Source: CAZEAB01 sp964552945 (GTDB lineage: Archaea; Nanobdellota; Nanobdellia; Woesearchaeales; GW2011-AR9). Taken from it: a DNA stretch of 64,000 bases. The stretch covers positions 54,063 to 118,062 of the forward strand of contig CAZKIP010000004.1 in the NCBI GenBank assembly GCA_964552945.1. Reading direction: 5' to 3'. Each line of letters opens with the position of its first letter. Positions within the stretch are counted from its first letter, which is position 1. The notes under the pieces are model-generated. The model worked only from the letters and a program-made list of their open reading frames with translations. It had not been told where the DNA came from and made no database searches. Shown here in pieces: positions 24,458 to 33,959 of this stretch. The translations under genes were made by a program, and so were the position numbers.

Positions 24458-24544
24458 CAAGAATATAATTCTTGTATACTAGGGCACGGCGCCATTATGA
24501 GCTTCATGCCTTCAGCCCATCGCCTCCTTGGCGCTAGTATACAA
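24458..24544. repeat. Palindromic intergenic repeat, copy 1, with adjacent hairpin
   Basis: The element spans 24472-24544 and is closed by an 11-bp perfect stem: TTGTATACTAG (24472-24482) with CTAGTATACAA (24534-24544). It shares outer arms, GCACG, CGCC, ATTATGAGCTT and GGCGCTAGTATACA with copy 2 at 43133, with identical spacing (71 nt between TGTATACTAG and CTAGTATACA ends). A separate hairpin CAAGAAT-ATA-ATTCTTG (24458-24474) abuts it. It is GC-rich against AT-rich surroundings and lies 6 nt past the end of the AK6-like gene, upstream of prf1. Confidence 0.8.
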
Positions 24545-24550
24545 AAAACC

Positions 24551-25033
24551 CTATAAGGCTTTAGAAATCTTAGAAATAAATTCTTTCTGAGTAATTTTCT
24601 TAGAAGTATCAAACACAACAACTTTGTGCCCCCTTTCCTTGGATTCCATTAAACATATTTGAAATATCTCTGCATCCAAGTTCTCCCTTATTTTTTTCTT
24701 ACTATATTTTCGTTCTTGCAACCTTTTTTCCAGTTTCTTTAAGTTTGAACAAATTAAAATAATGGATAACTTAACCATGCTTTTTGGAAGAAGATGGGAT
24801 ATATGAGAATCCAAAATAAGATTGCCCTCTTTCAATTTTGATTTAACAAATTTCTCTAACTTTTTGATATCGATATCATAACATTTTTTTGATTTGTCAT
24901 ATCCTGTAGAAATCTCTTTATAATGGTCATGCAAATTGATTCTTTTGTAATTTAATTTTTTTTCTAATAAAAGAGCTAAAGTAGATTTACCTGTCCCAGG
25001 AGAACCAGAAATTGTGATTAGATTAAACTTCAT
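24551..25033 (-). CDS. AK6/Fap7-like adenylate kinase
   Basis: 160 residues; Walker A GSPGTGKS (10-17) near the N-terminus, then HDHYKEISTGYD and ILDSHISHLLP, and a lid-like LQERKYSKKKIRENLDAEIF. This is the archaeal COG1936 / Fap7 (AK6) family, which has adenylate kinase or ATPase activity and helps small-subunit maturation with S11. With no adk seen in the ribosomal operon, it could also serve nucleotide balance (inference). Overlaps the ABC permease by 4 nt. Confidence 0.82.
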   Translation of the reverse strand: MKFNLITISGSPGTGKSTLALLLEKKLNYKRINLHDHYKEISTGYDKSKKCYDIDIKKLEKFVKSKLKEGNLILDSHISHLLPKSMVKLSIILICSNLKKLEKRLQERKYSKKKIRENLDAEIFQICLMESKERGHKVVVFDTSKKITQKEFISKISKAL

Positions 25034-26760
25034 TTGGATTTCTTTTTCTTATCCTTTTGTCTATGCCTAATATGATGATGTCTCATGAATCTATGTACAA
25101 GATGTTGGTGGAAAACCGATTCAATTAATAATATTATTAAGAATAAAACTACAACATATCCAACAATGATCCCCAAATCTATCCAGACATCTTTTAGAGT
25201 TGATCCGAAAAGAAATAATTCTCTAACTAAACTTTCTGAGAGAACAAATGGATTAAACAAGGCAATGTTACGGATTACTGCAGAAACACTTTCCAAAGGA
25301 AGGATTAAACCAGAGAATAGAAGAAATAAGCTGCCTAAGGAAATTGTTGCTAATACACCGGTTTCTTCAGATTTGAAAAGATAACCAACAATCATTCCTA
25401 AAAAAGTAAATACGGATGAAGAGATTAATAACACTAAAGCGACAGCAGGAATCTTCTCCAATGCACCTTCCAGGAAAATTAAGGAAATTCCCAAGATAAT
25501 GGTTATTTGAACTATGTTTAAAATTAGATTTGTTAAATAAATAGAACTTATGAAAGTTATTTTTCTAACTGGAAGGAAAAAGTTTCTTTGGAAAGCCGGA
25601 CTATTTTTTTCCATCATTACTAAAGTTGTTCCCAGTACTAAGGAACTAAACATAATTACTAAAATAAGTAAACTTGAGAAAAGATAGTTTAAGTAAGTGC
25701 TTTCTTCATTAACAGTTTCAATTTTTGTAGTAATTGGCGAAGTAATTGTATCCACTTGGGTAACTTTAACTCCATCGACTTTCTTTTTCAATTCATCAAC
25801 CTTACTTTGAACATTTTCTAAAGAAGCTAAACTTTCTTTAAGATTGGCATTTACGCTACTTAAATCATTGTTACTTGAACTTATTTTTTCAGTTGCTGTT
25901 TTTAATTTTGTACTAATAGAATTTAATTCTATATTCATATCTGTTACGATACTATCTAAGTTAGGAGAAGTGTTTCCTTTTAATCTTGAAATGGCATTAT
26001 CTAATTCTTTCTCTGCATTTCCAATTAAGACAAGTATGGGGGTTTTAGAAGCATTGCTTAATGAAGACACGCTTACCTTGGATTGTGCATCTTTTAAGAG
26101 TGTTCTTCCTTTTTTAACATCGGCATCTATGGTGTCTATTATACTCACATCATACCCCGAGGAATAAACTTTTAGGTCTAAACCTCCTAAGTTTGAGGTG
26201 GCAGATTCAGCTGATGTAGAAGCCCCACTTGTTTTATCTTTAATTGCATTAATTACTGGTTGGTTTTCAGATAAGAAATTTTTTGTATCTGCCAATTTAG
26301 AAACAAGGTTTTGGGTAAGTCCTTGAGAGATTTCTTGAGATTTAATATTAAATTTATTCTTAACAGTTTCTTGAATCATCCAAACTAAATTAATTCGGCT
26401 TCTGTCAAGATAGAAAGTAACTTCTCTAGCTTCATTACTTTCAACGCTTAGACTTTCGGGTAAAGATAAACAAACATGGATGCTTCCTTTTTTAATTTGT
26501 TTTAAGCAATCATCTAACGATTCTTCATATTTAGTTATGGTAAATTCTTCATCTTGTAATATATTGATGAACTCGTTAACATCATCGGTAAAAGAAGTAC
26601 TATGTACTCCAATGTTAAGCTCATATTGAGCAGAATTATTGAACGATAAACCAATAATAAACATTAATAATAGTGGAGCGAAAATTACGATAAGGGCGGA
26701 ACCTTTCGCTCTAATTAACAAACGAAGGTTTTTCTTAGTAAGTAACCACAACTTTTTCAT
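25030..26760 (-). CDS. ABC-2 type transporter permease with large extracytoplasmic domain
   Basis: 576 residues: one N-terminal membrane helix (SALIVIFAPLLLMFIIGLSF), a long external region (about 50-350) and five C-terminal membrane helices. The layout is that of YhgE/Pip- and DrrB-like ABC exporters. The external part has coiled-coil stretches (SSVNANLKESLASLENVQSKVDELKKKVD). Ends in a His/Arg/Lys-rich cytoplasmic tail (HRFMRHHHIRHRQKDKKKK). It is 2 nt downstream of its ATPase. Substrate unknown; drug, lipid or peptide export are all possible. Confidence 0.82.
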   Translation of the reverse strand: MKKLWLLTKKNLRLLIRAKGSALIVIFAPLLLMFIIGLSFNNSAQYELNIGVHSTSFTDDVNEFINILQDEEFTITKYEESLDDCLKQIKKGSIHVCLSLPESLSVESNEAREVTFYLDRSRINLVWMIQETVKNKFNIKSQEISQGLTQNLVSKLADTKNFLSENQPVINAIKDKTSGASTSAESATSNLGGLDLKVYSSGYDVSIIDTIDADVKKGRTLLKDAQSKVSVSSLSNASKTPILVLIGNAEKELDNAISRLKGNTSPNLDSIVTDMNIELNSISTKLKTATEKISSSNNDLSSVNANLKESLASLENVQSKVDELKKKVDGVKVTQVDTITSPITTKIETVNEESTYLNYLFSSLLILVIMFSSLVLGTTLVMMEKNSPAFQRNFFLPVRKITFISSIYLTNLILNIVQITIILGISLIFLEGALEKIPAVALVLLISSSVFTFLGMIVGYLFKSEETGVLATISLGSLFLLFSGLILPLESVSAVIRNIALFNPFVLSESLVRELFLFGSTLKDVWIDLGIIVGYVVVLFLIILLIESVFHQHLVHRFMRHHHIRHRQKDKKKKSK

Positions 26761-26762
26761 TT

Positions 26763-27707
26763 TTATGCCTCAAGCACAATATCTTCAAATATTTCGTTAA
26801 GTGAAGGTTTACGTAAATCCATGTTATGTAAATAAAGTCCTTCTTCTTGAATCGTGCTTAGAAGACTATTAACAGTCTTACCAACATGTTCAGGATAAAT
26901 AATTAAACTATGTCCCTTGTCTACAATTTTCTTTATAGGATATTGTTTGAATTTCTCAATTAATTCTTCTTTGTTTTGTTGAGAGTGAACGCTTATCGTG
27001 AAATGGTCTCTTAAGTAAGGCTTTTTGATTTCTTCCATTAAACCATGGGTGTGTACTTTCCCTTTGTGAACAATTGCAACTTTGTTACAAATTTTTTCAA
27101 TGCTTTCTAAATGATGAGAAGCTATAACTATTGTAATTCCTTGTTCATTAACATCTTGAATAAGGTGAAGAATTTCTTTTTGTAAGATTGGATCTAAATC
27201 TGCTGTTGGTTCGTCAAGGATAAGTGTTTTAGGTTTATGTACTAAACTGCAAGAGATATCTAACCTCTTCTGCATTCCTCCGGAAAGATGTTCTGCAAGT
27301 TTATGTTTGTGATCATATAATCCTGTAATTTTGAGTAGGTTTTTGATGTTAATTACTAAAATGTCTTTCTTCATACCATATAATAATCCGAAATGTAACA
27401 TATTTTCAGCAACGGTCAATTTTGGATAGAATGAATTATGTTGGGGAGTGAAACCAATGCTTTTTTTCAATTTGTGAAGATTCTCATTTAAATCTCTTTC
27501 TTCATTGTTAACATTAGAAAATACAACTATCTCTCCTTCGGAAGGTTCTAAGAATCCAGCTACAAGATTTAGGAGGGTAGTTTTTCCACTTCCAGATTGA
27601 CCAATTACACCTAAAATGTCTCCTTTCTCAATAGTTAAATTTACTTTACTAAGTACTGGAGCCTTTCCATAACTCTTACTAACCTCTTTTAATTTGATTA
27701 AATCCAC
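26763..27707 (-). CDS. ABC transporter ATP-binding protein
   Basis: 314 residues with the full nucleotide-binding domain: Walker A GQSGSGKTT (36-44), Q-loop in FTPQHNSFYP, signature LSGGMQKRLD, Walker B TLILDEPTADLDP and the H-loop ASHHLES. About 80 extra C-terminal residues may regulate activity, as in DrrA-type exporters. Operon: ATPase - permease - AK6-like kinase. Confidence 0.93.
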   Translation of the reverse strand: MDLIKLKEVSKSYGKAPVLSKVNLTIEKGDILGVIGQSGSGKTTLLNLVAGFLEPSEGEIVVFSNVNNEERDLNENLHKLKKSIGFTPQHNSFYPKLTVAENMLHFGLLYGMKKDILVINIKNLLKITGLYDHKHKLAEHLSGGMQKRLDISCSLVHKPKTLILDEPTADLDPILQKEILHLIQDVNEQGITIVIASHHLESIEKICNKVAIVHKGKVHTHGLMEEIKKPYLRDHFTISVHSQQNKEELIEKFKQYPIKKIVDKGHSLIIYPEHVGKTVNSLLSTIQEEGLYLHNMDLRKPSLNEIFEDIVLEA

Positions 27708-27855
27708 AAAAGGATGAATTAATAGAGATATATAAACTTTTTGGGGAGTCTCCTATTAATTATTTACAATATTTACTTTTAGAAATCATGATGAATTCGT
27801 CATCAACCGGTTGTGGGGAAGATTCTTAAATTGTAACTTTGCTTCTTTATCTAAA

Positions 27856-29580
27856 ATGAGTGACATCTTAAGGGAAGTTTCTAAAAAAACTGAAGAAAAT
27901 GAATTTTTCAACTCCGTACCCGAAAATTATGTTCAAGGAAAAACAAAATTTGTAGTTGTTTCTGGAACAGTTATGTCAGGTTTAGGAAAAGGTATTTTTG
28001 CTTCTTCCTTAGCTAAACTATTGCAATTGAAAGGATTGAATGTAACATTGATGAAATTTGATGGGTACCTTAACGTTGATGCAGGAACTTTGAATCCTTT
28101 TAGACATGGAGAGGTTTTTGTTCTTGATGATGGTACCGAGAGTGATATGGATATAGGAACTTATGAACGTTTCTTGGGTAAAAATTTGACCAAGAACAAT
28201 TATTTAACTGGAGGAAAACTATTTTCTAAAATTCTTAGTCAAGAAAGAAAAGGAGATTATTTAGGAAGAGATGTCCAATTTATTCCTCATGTAACGGGAG
28301 AAATAAAAAATTTTGTTCGTAGTTTAGCTATGAACTCTGGAGCAGACGTGGTATTTGTAGAGATAGGTGGAACCGTTGGAGATGTTGAAAACAATTATTT
28401 TATTGAAGCTATGCGTGAATTGAGTTATGAGGAAGGTAGGCAAAATGTTTGTCAAGTTGCTTTAACCTACGTTCTTTCTCCTGCTTTTTTAGGTGAACAA
28501 AAAAGTAAGGCAGCACAATTGGGTTTAAAACAACTATTAGCCTTGGGGGTTCAACCGGACATTATTGCTTGTAGATGTGAGAATGTTGTTACAGATAAAG
28601 TTAGGGAAAAAATTAGTATGGCTGCCAATGTTCCTTTCTCAAGAGTTGTAAGTGTGCATGATTCTGAGAGTATTTATTTAATTCCAAAATTGCTTGAGAA
28701 AAGTAAATTAGATGAACAAACAATTGATTTATTAGGAATTAGGGATCGTGTAAATCCTGACTATGAAGCACGTGAAAAATGGGAAAACTATGTTTTTAAA
28801 ACCCAACATTCTGAAAGAAGAGAACTTGTTATTGGGGTTACGGGGAAATATACCTCTTTAAGAGATTCTTATGCTTCAATAATTAAGGCTCTAGAACATG
28901 CAGCAACCACTGAAGGGGTTAAAACAAAATTAAAATGGATTGATACTTCTGATTTAAATGAGCAAGAAGTTGCAAAAGAGTTGTCCGATGTAGATGGAAT
29001 AATTGTTCCTGGTGCGTTTGGTTCAAGAGGTGCCGAAGGAAAAATTAATTGTATCAAATTTGCTCGTGAAAATAAAATTCCTTATTTAGGATTATGCTAT
29101 GGCTTTCAAATGGCTGTAATTGAATTTGCAAGAAATGTTTGTGGGTTATCTTCAGCGAATACAACCGAAATTGAAGCTAATTGTCAAGAACCAGTGATTG
29201 ATATTCTTCCTGAACAAAAACAAATTTCTTCTTTAGGAGGAAATATGCGCCTGGGTGGCCAAGATGTGGAAATAAAACCCGGAACTAGGGCAGAAGAGTT
29301 GTATGGTAAATTATCTGTAAGGGAAAGGTTTAGACATCGTTGGGAATGTAATCCCGATTATTTAAGTAAACTTCAAGATAATGGTTTAATATATTCAGGA
29401 AGAGCTCCAGGGAGAGAGATAATGCAGATCCTAGAACTTCCTAAAACCATTCATCCGTTTTTTGTTGGTACCCAATATCATCCAGAGTATCTTTCAAGGC
29501 CTTTGGAACCCCATCCACTATATATTGGTTTTATCAGAGCTATCCTAACAATTTTTGCCGAAAAGGATAAAAATCTTTAA
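27856..29580 (+). CDS. pyrG: CTP synthase (divergent)
   Basis: Makes CTP from UTP with glutamine-derived ammonia. The synthetase domain has VVSGTVMSGLGKGIFASSLAKLL, where most enzymes read TGGVVSSLGKG, then MKFDGYLNVDAGTLNPFRHGEVFVLDDGTESDMD and the VEIGGTVGDVE active site. The glutaminase domain has the nucleophile in GLCYGFQ (usual GICLGMQ) and the His/Glu of YHPEY. 574 residues from ATG 27856 (MSDILREVS); an upstream in-frame TTG at 27811 would add 15 unconserved residues. Divergent from the ABC operon. Confidence 0.93.
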   Translation: MSDILREVSKKTEENEFFNSVPENYVQGKTKFVVVSGTVMSGLGKGIFASSLAKLLQLKGLNVTLMKFDGYLNVDAGTLNPFRHGEVFVLDDGTESDMDIGTYERFLGKNLTKNNYLTGGKLFSKILSQERKGDYLGRDVQFIPHVTGEIKNFVRSLAMNSGADVVFVEIGGTVGDVENNYFIEAMRELSYEEGRQNVCQVALTYVLSPAFLGEQKSKAAQLGLKQLLALGVQPDIIACRCENVVTDKVREKISMAANVPFSRVVSVHDSESIYLIPKLLEKSKLDEQTIDLLGIRDRVNPDYEAREKWENYVFKTQHSERRELVIGVTGKYTSLRDSYASIIKALEHAATTEGVKTKLKWIDTSDLNEQEVAKELSDVDGIIVPGAFGSRGAEGKINCIKFARENKIPYLGLCYGFQMAVIEFARNVCGLSSANTTEIEANCQEPVIDILPEQKQISSLGGNMRLGGQDVEIKPGTRAEELYGKLSVRERFRHRWECNPDYLSKLQDNGLIYSGRAPGREIMQILELPKTIHPFFVGTQYHPEYLSRPLEPHPLYIGFIRAILTIFAEKDKNL

Positions 29581-29625
29581 GCCGAACATAATATTTATAA
29601 ATTGATGACTATCTTGGAGAAAGTA

Positions 29626-30504
29626 ATGAACAAACTTAAGCAGCTTTATGAAACTAAGTACAAACTTCTTTTGTTAATTCCTACACTTCTTTTAGTTTTT
29701 GCAGTGGTTCAAATTGGACTGCAATATTCCCTGACAGGGGATTTTGTTAATAGAGGAGTTAGTTTAAGTGGTGGTTCAACCATTACAATCATAGATGGTT
29801 CAATAGTTTCAGAAGAAGCATTACTTAATTTTCTCAATAAAAAGTTTCCTCAGAAGGAAATATCAATCAGAACTCTTGGTTCTGCAGGAAGTTCAATTAG
29901 TTTAGCAATAGATTCAGAACTTCAAGATGCAAAGGACATCACTGCTTTAAGAAATGTTTTGATTAAGGAATTAAAGTTAAAAGAAGGAGATTATACTGTA
30001 GAGGTAATGGGTTCATCTCTTGGAGAAAGATTTTTTACTCAGACTATTTATGCACTTCTTGTTGCTTTCTTATTAATGGGAATAGTTGTTTTCATATATT
30101 TTAGATCTATTGCTCCTAGTCTGGCGGTAATTTTGGCAGCATTTTCTGATATAATTGTGACTTTATCAATTTTTAATCTTACGGGAATTAAGTTAAGTAC
30201 CGCAGGAATTGCAGCTTTCTTAATGTTGATTGGTTATTCTGTTGATACAGACATTTTGCTTAGTTCTAGGGTTTTGAAAAGAAAGGTAGGGACTATTATG
30301 GAAAGAGTATACGGAGCAATGAAAACTGGTTTAACTATGAGTTCTACCACTTTAACTGCAGTTTTTGTAGCTTTTATTTTTGTAAAAAGTGATGTAATTA
30401 AACAAATCATGATTATTTTATTCATTGGGTTATTAGTAGATTTAATAATGACTTGGATTCAGAATGTAGGAATTTTGAGAATTTATTTGGAGAAGAAAAA
30501 ATGA
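29626..30504 (+). CDS. secF: Protein-export membrane protein SecF
   Basis: RND-type accessory subunit that uses the proton gradient to assist late steps of Sec export. One N-terminal span, an external domain (GVSLSGGSTITI), then five C-terminal spans, including the conserved GIKLSTAGIAAFLMLIGYSVDTDILLSSRVLK region. A TATA (TTTATAAA, 29594-29601) is centred 26-27 nt from ATG 29626, favouring MNKLKQLYE over upstream in-frame starts at 29602 and 29605. Overlaps secD as ATGA. Gene order F then D is normal in archaea. Confidence 0.93.
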   Translation: MNKLKQLYETKYKLLLLIPTLLLVFAVVQIGLQYSLTGDFVNRGVSLSGGSTITIIDGSIVSEEALLNFLNKKFPQKEISIRTLGSAGSSISLAIDSELQDAKDITALRNVLIKELKLKEGDYTVEVMGSSLGERFFTQTIYALLVAFLLMGIVVFIYFRSIAPSLAVILAAFSDIIVTLSIFNLTGIKLSTAGIAAFLMLIGYSVDTDILLSSRVLKRKVGTIMERVYGAMKTGLTMSSTTLTAVFVAFIFVKSDVIKQIMIILFIGLLVDLIMTWIQNVGILRIYLEKKK

Positions 30505-32087
30505 AAGATAATTTGAAAAAAATATTTACTCATTGGAAAATCCTTCTCCTACTCTTTTTTGTGATTTTAGCAGTAGTAGCAATAAGACCACAATTTTTAG
30601 GTGCAGAAGGAGTTACAATAAGAAGTATCTATCAAAACTCTTCAGCTGCTAATGCAGGAATGATTAATCCCTCTGATAAAGATATGCCTTTAGATAAAGA
30701 GCAGATTGTTTCCATAGATGGAGAAAAAATTTTATCTGAAGAAAGTTATTATAATATAGAAGGAAAACTTAAGAAAAACAGAACAGTAAGGGTTAAAACT
30801 AACAGACAAAGTTATACATTATTAACTAAAGAAAATCCTGAAGGTATCGTTGATTTAGGTTTAAAGATATACAATGCTCCTTCTAGCAATCTTCGTAAAG
30901 GTCTTGATTTGGAAGGTGGTACGAGAGTTCTTCTATCACCAGCTGAGAAAGTAAGTGATGAAATTTTTGATTTAACCATTGATAATTTGAAAGAAAGGTT
31001 GAATGTTTATGGTTTAAGTGATATTGTTGTTAGAAAAGCTGCAGATTTATCTGGAGATAATTTTATTTTAATTGAAATGGCAGGAGTTACGGAAGATGAA
31101 GTAAGAGAGCTTCTGTCTAAGCAGGGAAAATTTGAAGCAGTTATAGTTAATGAAACTGTTTTTTTTGGTGGTAAGAAAGATATCACTTATGTTTGTAGGA
31201 GTGCAGAATGTTCAGGGATAGACCCAAATAGAGGATGTTCAAAATCAGGATCTGGTTACGCTTGCGGATTTTTCTTTTCTATTACTCTAAGCCCAGTAGC
31301 GGCTCAAAGACAAGCCGATGCTACTGCAACTTTGAAGAGAGTAAGTGAAGGTGGCCAGTGTTATTTAAGTGATAGTATTAAATTATTTCTTGATGATAAG
31401 GAAGTAGATAGTTTACGTATTGGGTGTGAGTTGCAAGGAAGAGCAACAACTCAAATTCAAATTTCTGGTTCAGGTCTTGGAAGAACTGAACAAGAAGCGG
31501 TCACAAATACTTTACAAGATATGAAGAAATTACAGACGGTTATTATGACTGGAAGTTTGCCGGTTAAATTAGACGTTGTTAAGATGGATAGAGTTTCTCC
31601 AACATTGGGAGAAGAATTTTTAAATAATGTTTTATTGGTTGGTTTACTAGTAATTCTTGCAGTTGTTACAGTTGTTTTTATTAGATATAGGAGAATAAAA
31701 ATAGTTCTTCCGATGATTTTAACATTAATCTCAGAAATAGTTCTTATTTTAGGGTTTGCTGCATCCTTCCGTTGGAACTTAGATTTGGCGGCTATTGCGG
31801 GAATAATTATTGTTGTAGGAACGGGAGTGGATCATTTAATTGTAATTACCGATGAAACTTTGAGAGGAGAGGAGACCTCCAGTTGGAAAGCAAGAATTAA
31901 ACAGGCTATGTTCATTGTAATGGGGGCTTACTTAACTACGGTTGTGGGAATGCTTCCACTTTATTGGGCAGGTGCAGGTTTGTTGAAAGGTTTCGCTCTA
32001 ACTACCATTGCAGGTATTTCTTTCGGAGTTTTAATTGCTCGACCTGCTTTTGCTGCTGCAATAGAAATATTGATTGGTGATGAATAA
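30501..32087 (+). CDS. secD: Protein-export membrane protein SecD
   Basis: 528 residues from ATG 30501, which overlaps the secF stop. One N-terminal span, then a large external region: a PDZ-like segment (YQNSSAANAGMINPSDKDM...), GLDLEGGTRVLLSP (the P1 head signature) and an insert with four Cys (YVCRSAECSGIDPNRGCSKSGSGYAC) that could form disulfides. Five C-terminal spans with the VVGTGVDHLIVITDE motif follow. Works with SecF; SecY (59787) and Sec61beta (34873) are elsewhere in the window. Confidence 0.93.
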   Translation: MKDNLKKIFTHWKILLLLFFVILAVVAIRPQFLGAEGVTIRSIYQNSSAANAGMINPSDKDMPLDKEQIVSIDGEKILSEESYYNIEGKLKKNRTVRVKTNRQSYTLLTKENPEGIVDLGLKIYNAPSSNLRKGLDLEGGTRVLLSPAEKVSDEIFDLTIDNLKERLNVYGLSDIVVRKAADLSGDNFILIEMAGVTEDEVRELLSKQGKFEAVIVNETVFFGGKKDITYVCRSAECSGIDPNRGCSKSGSGYACGFFFSITLSPVAAQRQADATATLKRVSEGGQCYLSDSIKLFLDDKEVDSLRIGCELQGRATTQIQISGSGLGRTEQEAVTNTLQDMKKLQTVIMTGSLPVKLDVVKMDRVSPTLGEEFLNNVLLVGLLVILAVVTVVFIRYRRIKIVLPMILTLISEIVLILGFAASFRWNLDLAAIAGIIIVVGTGVDHLIVITDETLRGEETSSWKARIKQAMFIVMGAYLTTVVGMLPLYWAGAGLLKGFALTTIAGISFGVLIARPAFAAAIEILIGDE

Positions 32088-32122
32088 AATTTTTTTAGAG
32101 TTTTTTAATTATAATTATTTAC

Positions 32123-32623
32123 TTATCTATTTTTTATGTGTATCCTTAGTTGATCAATAAGATAAGGTAGAATGAAAGCTACTGCAAAAATAATGCTTAT
32201 TACCCAAGGATTGTGAGGATTGTTTTGTATTTCTAATTCAGAAATAAATCTGTTGGATATTATAACGACTACCACCATATTAACTAGAGTTAGCAAAGGA
32301 ACAATTATACTGGCAAACAAATGATGTTTTTTTTCTAAATGTCCAATGTCTGTAATTAAAAAATTGTATGTGAACCCAATTGTTGCAGCTAAGATTGTGA
32401 CAAAAGTATAGAGGACAGCTTTACTGAAAACAATAAGAAAAGGAACCATCACAAGAGAAACTGCCAGGTTGGCTAAGATAATAACCACTAAGGCGGTTCC
32501 AAAAACAATTTTTGATAAGAAGACATCTTTCTTTTCTTCTTTTTCTAAAATGTTTTCTGCATTAATTATATCTTCATCGCTCCATCCTTTATTTTGAAGC
32601 TCAAGTTTTCTTGTTTTTCTCAT
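32123..32623 (-). CDS. Four-helix membrane protein linked to MinD
   Basis: 166 residues: a charged N-terminal helix (KLELQNKGWSDEDIINAENILEKEEKKD), then four hydrophobic segments and a short basic end. I do not recognise a characterised family. The ATG overlaps the minD stop (ATGA), so the two are probably translated together; it may recruit or use the MinD-like ATPase at the membrane (inference). Confidence 0.6.
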   Translation of the reverse strand: MRKTRKLELQNKGWSDEDIINAENILEKEEKKDVFLSKIVFGTALVVIILANLAVSLVMVPFLIVFSKAVLYTFVTILAATIGFTYNFLITDIGHLEKKHHLFASIIVPLLTLVNMVVVVIISNRFISELEIQNNPHNPWVISIIFAVAFILPYLIDQLRIHIKNR

Positions 32624-33339
32624 TTTATTTTTTGTTCAAAAGCTAAGTGTTCAGCAACTTTGTTAAATTCTTTAGCGGAACGAGAACGAGGATAAAGATA
32701 GTTTAAAGGAAGTTGTTTATGTAGCGATTTCCTTATTTTGCGATCGTGTTTAACATTTCCAAGTAAAGGGTATCCTAGAATTTCAGAAATTTCTTTGGAA
32801 GAAAGTTCATGTCTTCCACCATTGCTCATGTTAAGAACTATCCCAGAAACAAGAGTTTCATGAGTTTTAGCCAACTTAATTGTTTTCAAAGCGTCCATAA
32901 CTGAACTTAAATTAGGGTTGACAACAATAAGAACTTCATCACAATTTTTAATCACTTGGCTAACTTCATAACCAAGGCCGCTAGGAGAATCTACTAAAAC
33001 AAAATCTGAAGATTGATGAAGATGATTAAACACTTTTGAAATATTTTGAACATTTGTTTTTAGAAATTCTTTGTAAGAAGGGGAAGAAGGTACAAACGAA
33101 AGACCACTTTCATGAAGATAAGTTATGTCCTTGATACTTTTTTCTTTTCTTAAGAATTGATTTAAAGTGTTTTGTGGATTCATTAAACCAAGTTGAATTG
33201 CTAAATTTGGAGTTACAAGGTTTGCGTCAACCAAAACAACTTTTTTTCCAAGATTTACTAGAGCTTGGCCTAAATTCAAAGTGGTGGTAGTTTTTCCAAC
33301 GCCTCCTTTTCCAGATGCTAAAGCAATAAACTTAGTCAT
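32620..33339 (-). CDS. minD: MinD/ParA-family P-loop ATPase
   Basis: 239 residues with the deviant Walker A GKGGVGKTT (10-18), containing the signature lysine of the MinD/ParA class, switch I VDANLVTPNLAIQLGL, and Walker B-like FVLVDSPSGLG. No obvious amphipathic membrane-targeting helix is seen at the C-terminus (ends AFEQKIK). MinD paralogues in archaea position chemoreceptors, archaella or other cargo; the co-translated membrane protein may be the anchor. Confidence 0.87.
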   Translation of the reverse strand: MTKFIALASGKGGVGKTTTTLNLGQALVNLGKKVVLVDANLVTPNLAIQLGLMNPQNTLNQFLRKEKSIKDITYLHESGLSFVPSSPSYKEFLKTNVQNISKVFNHLHQSSDFVLVDSPSGLGYEVSQVIKNCDEVLIVVNPNLSSVMDALKTIKLAKTHETLVSGIVLNMSNGGRHELSSKEISEILGYPLLGNVKHDRKIRKSLHKQLPLNYLYPRSRSAKEFNKVAEHLAFEQKIK

Positions 33340-33455
33340 TATGTATCCCTCTTTTAACTTTATTTAAAATTAATAGTTTAAAACAAAGAGAAGAAGTATT
33401 TAATATTTTTGCTCTCTCATCATCTAAGATTTAAAAATTATCCATAAATAATTGT

Positions 33456-33929
33456 TCATAAATCATCTTCTTCTGGTTTTCCTACAAGGGTTTCCCAAGC
33501 ATAATTGAAAAATTTATGGATATACCTTTCACTATTCAAAAGATTATCAATTGTTAATTCAGCAGTGCTATCCTCCAATTTGACAATAAGTGTTACATGC
33601 CTACGGAACTCTTCTCTTCTTTCATATGGTTGATTTAGGATATTTTTTAGAAAATGATAGAAAACCATATATTTTTCTAATTCCTTGTCTTCTGGTAACA
33701 TTTCTAAGAGCCTTTTTGCCCTTAAAGCTGGACTTTTAGGTAATGCTCCCATTTTTCCTTCTTCTTTACCTTTCTCTAGAAATGCTTCAATTATTAAATC
33801 GTATGTGCCTACTATTCTTCTCAAAGCGTTAAGAATTACGTCAACTGTCCGAGTATATTTCAAGCTCACATAAATGATGTGTTCAAGCCTCTTCAATTCT
33901 TCTCTTGCTTCTAAAATATAATCTTCCAT
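33456..33929 (-). CDS. Helical protein, paralogue of upstream gene (member A)
   Basis: 157 residues, almost all helical. HIIYVSLKYTRTVDVILNALRRIVGTYDLIIEAFLEKGK aligns by eye with AFHLIHVTFPLIKDPKLLLGITQNILNSYEAAIETILKYER of the neighbour at 33960. Both continue with a Pro-containing loop, a second helical pair, an R[RK] + beta-strand pair and a final TI..L... helix. The acidic C-terminus is GKPEEDDL. Family unknown; HEPN-like folds have this kind of helical layout but no R-x4-6-H motif stands out. Confidence 0.6.
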   Translation of the reverse strand: MEDYILEAREELKRLEHIIYVSLKYTRTVDVILNALRRIVGTYDLIIEAFLEKGKEEGKMGALPKSPALRAKRLLEMLPEDKELEKYMVFYHFLKNILNQPYERREEFRRHVTLIVKLEDSTAELTIDNLLNSERYIHKFFNYAWETLVGKPEEDDL

Positions 33930-33959
33930 TTGTTTGGGAAGAGATAATGAGTGCTTCTC

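Noticed and set aside
24472..24544. tRNA or intrinsic terminator as explanation for the palindromic repeat
   Set aside because: No cloverleaf, anticodon arm or T-loop can be drawn, and relative to the minus-strand genes the T-run is on the wrong side of the stem for an intrinsic terminator.
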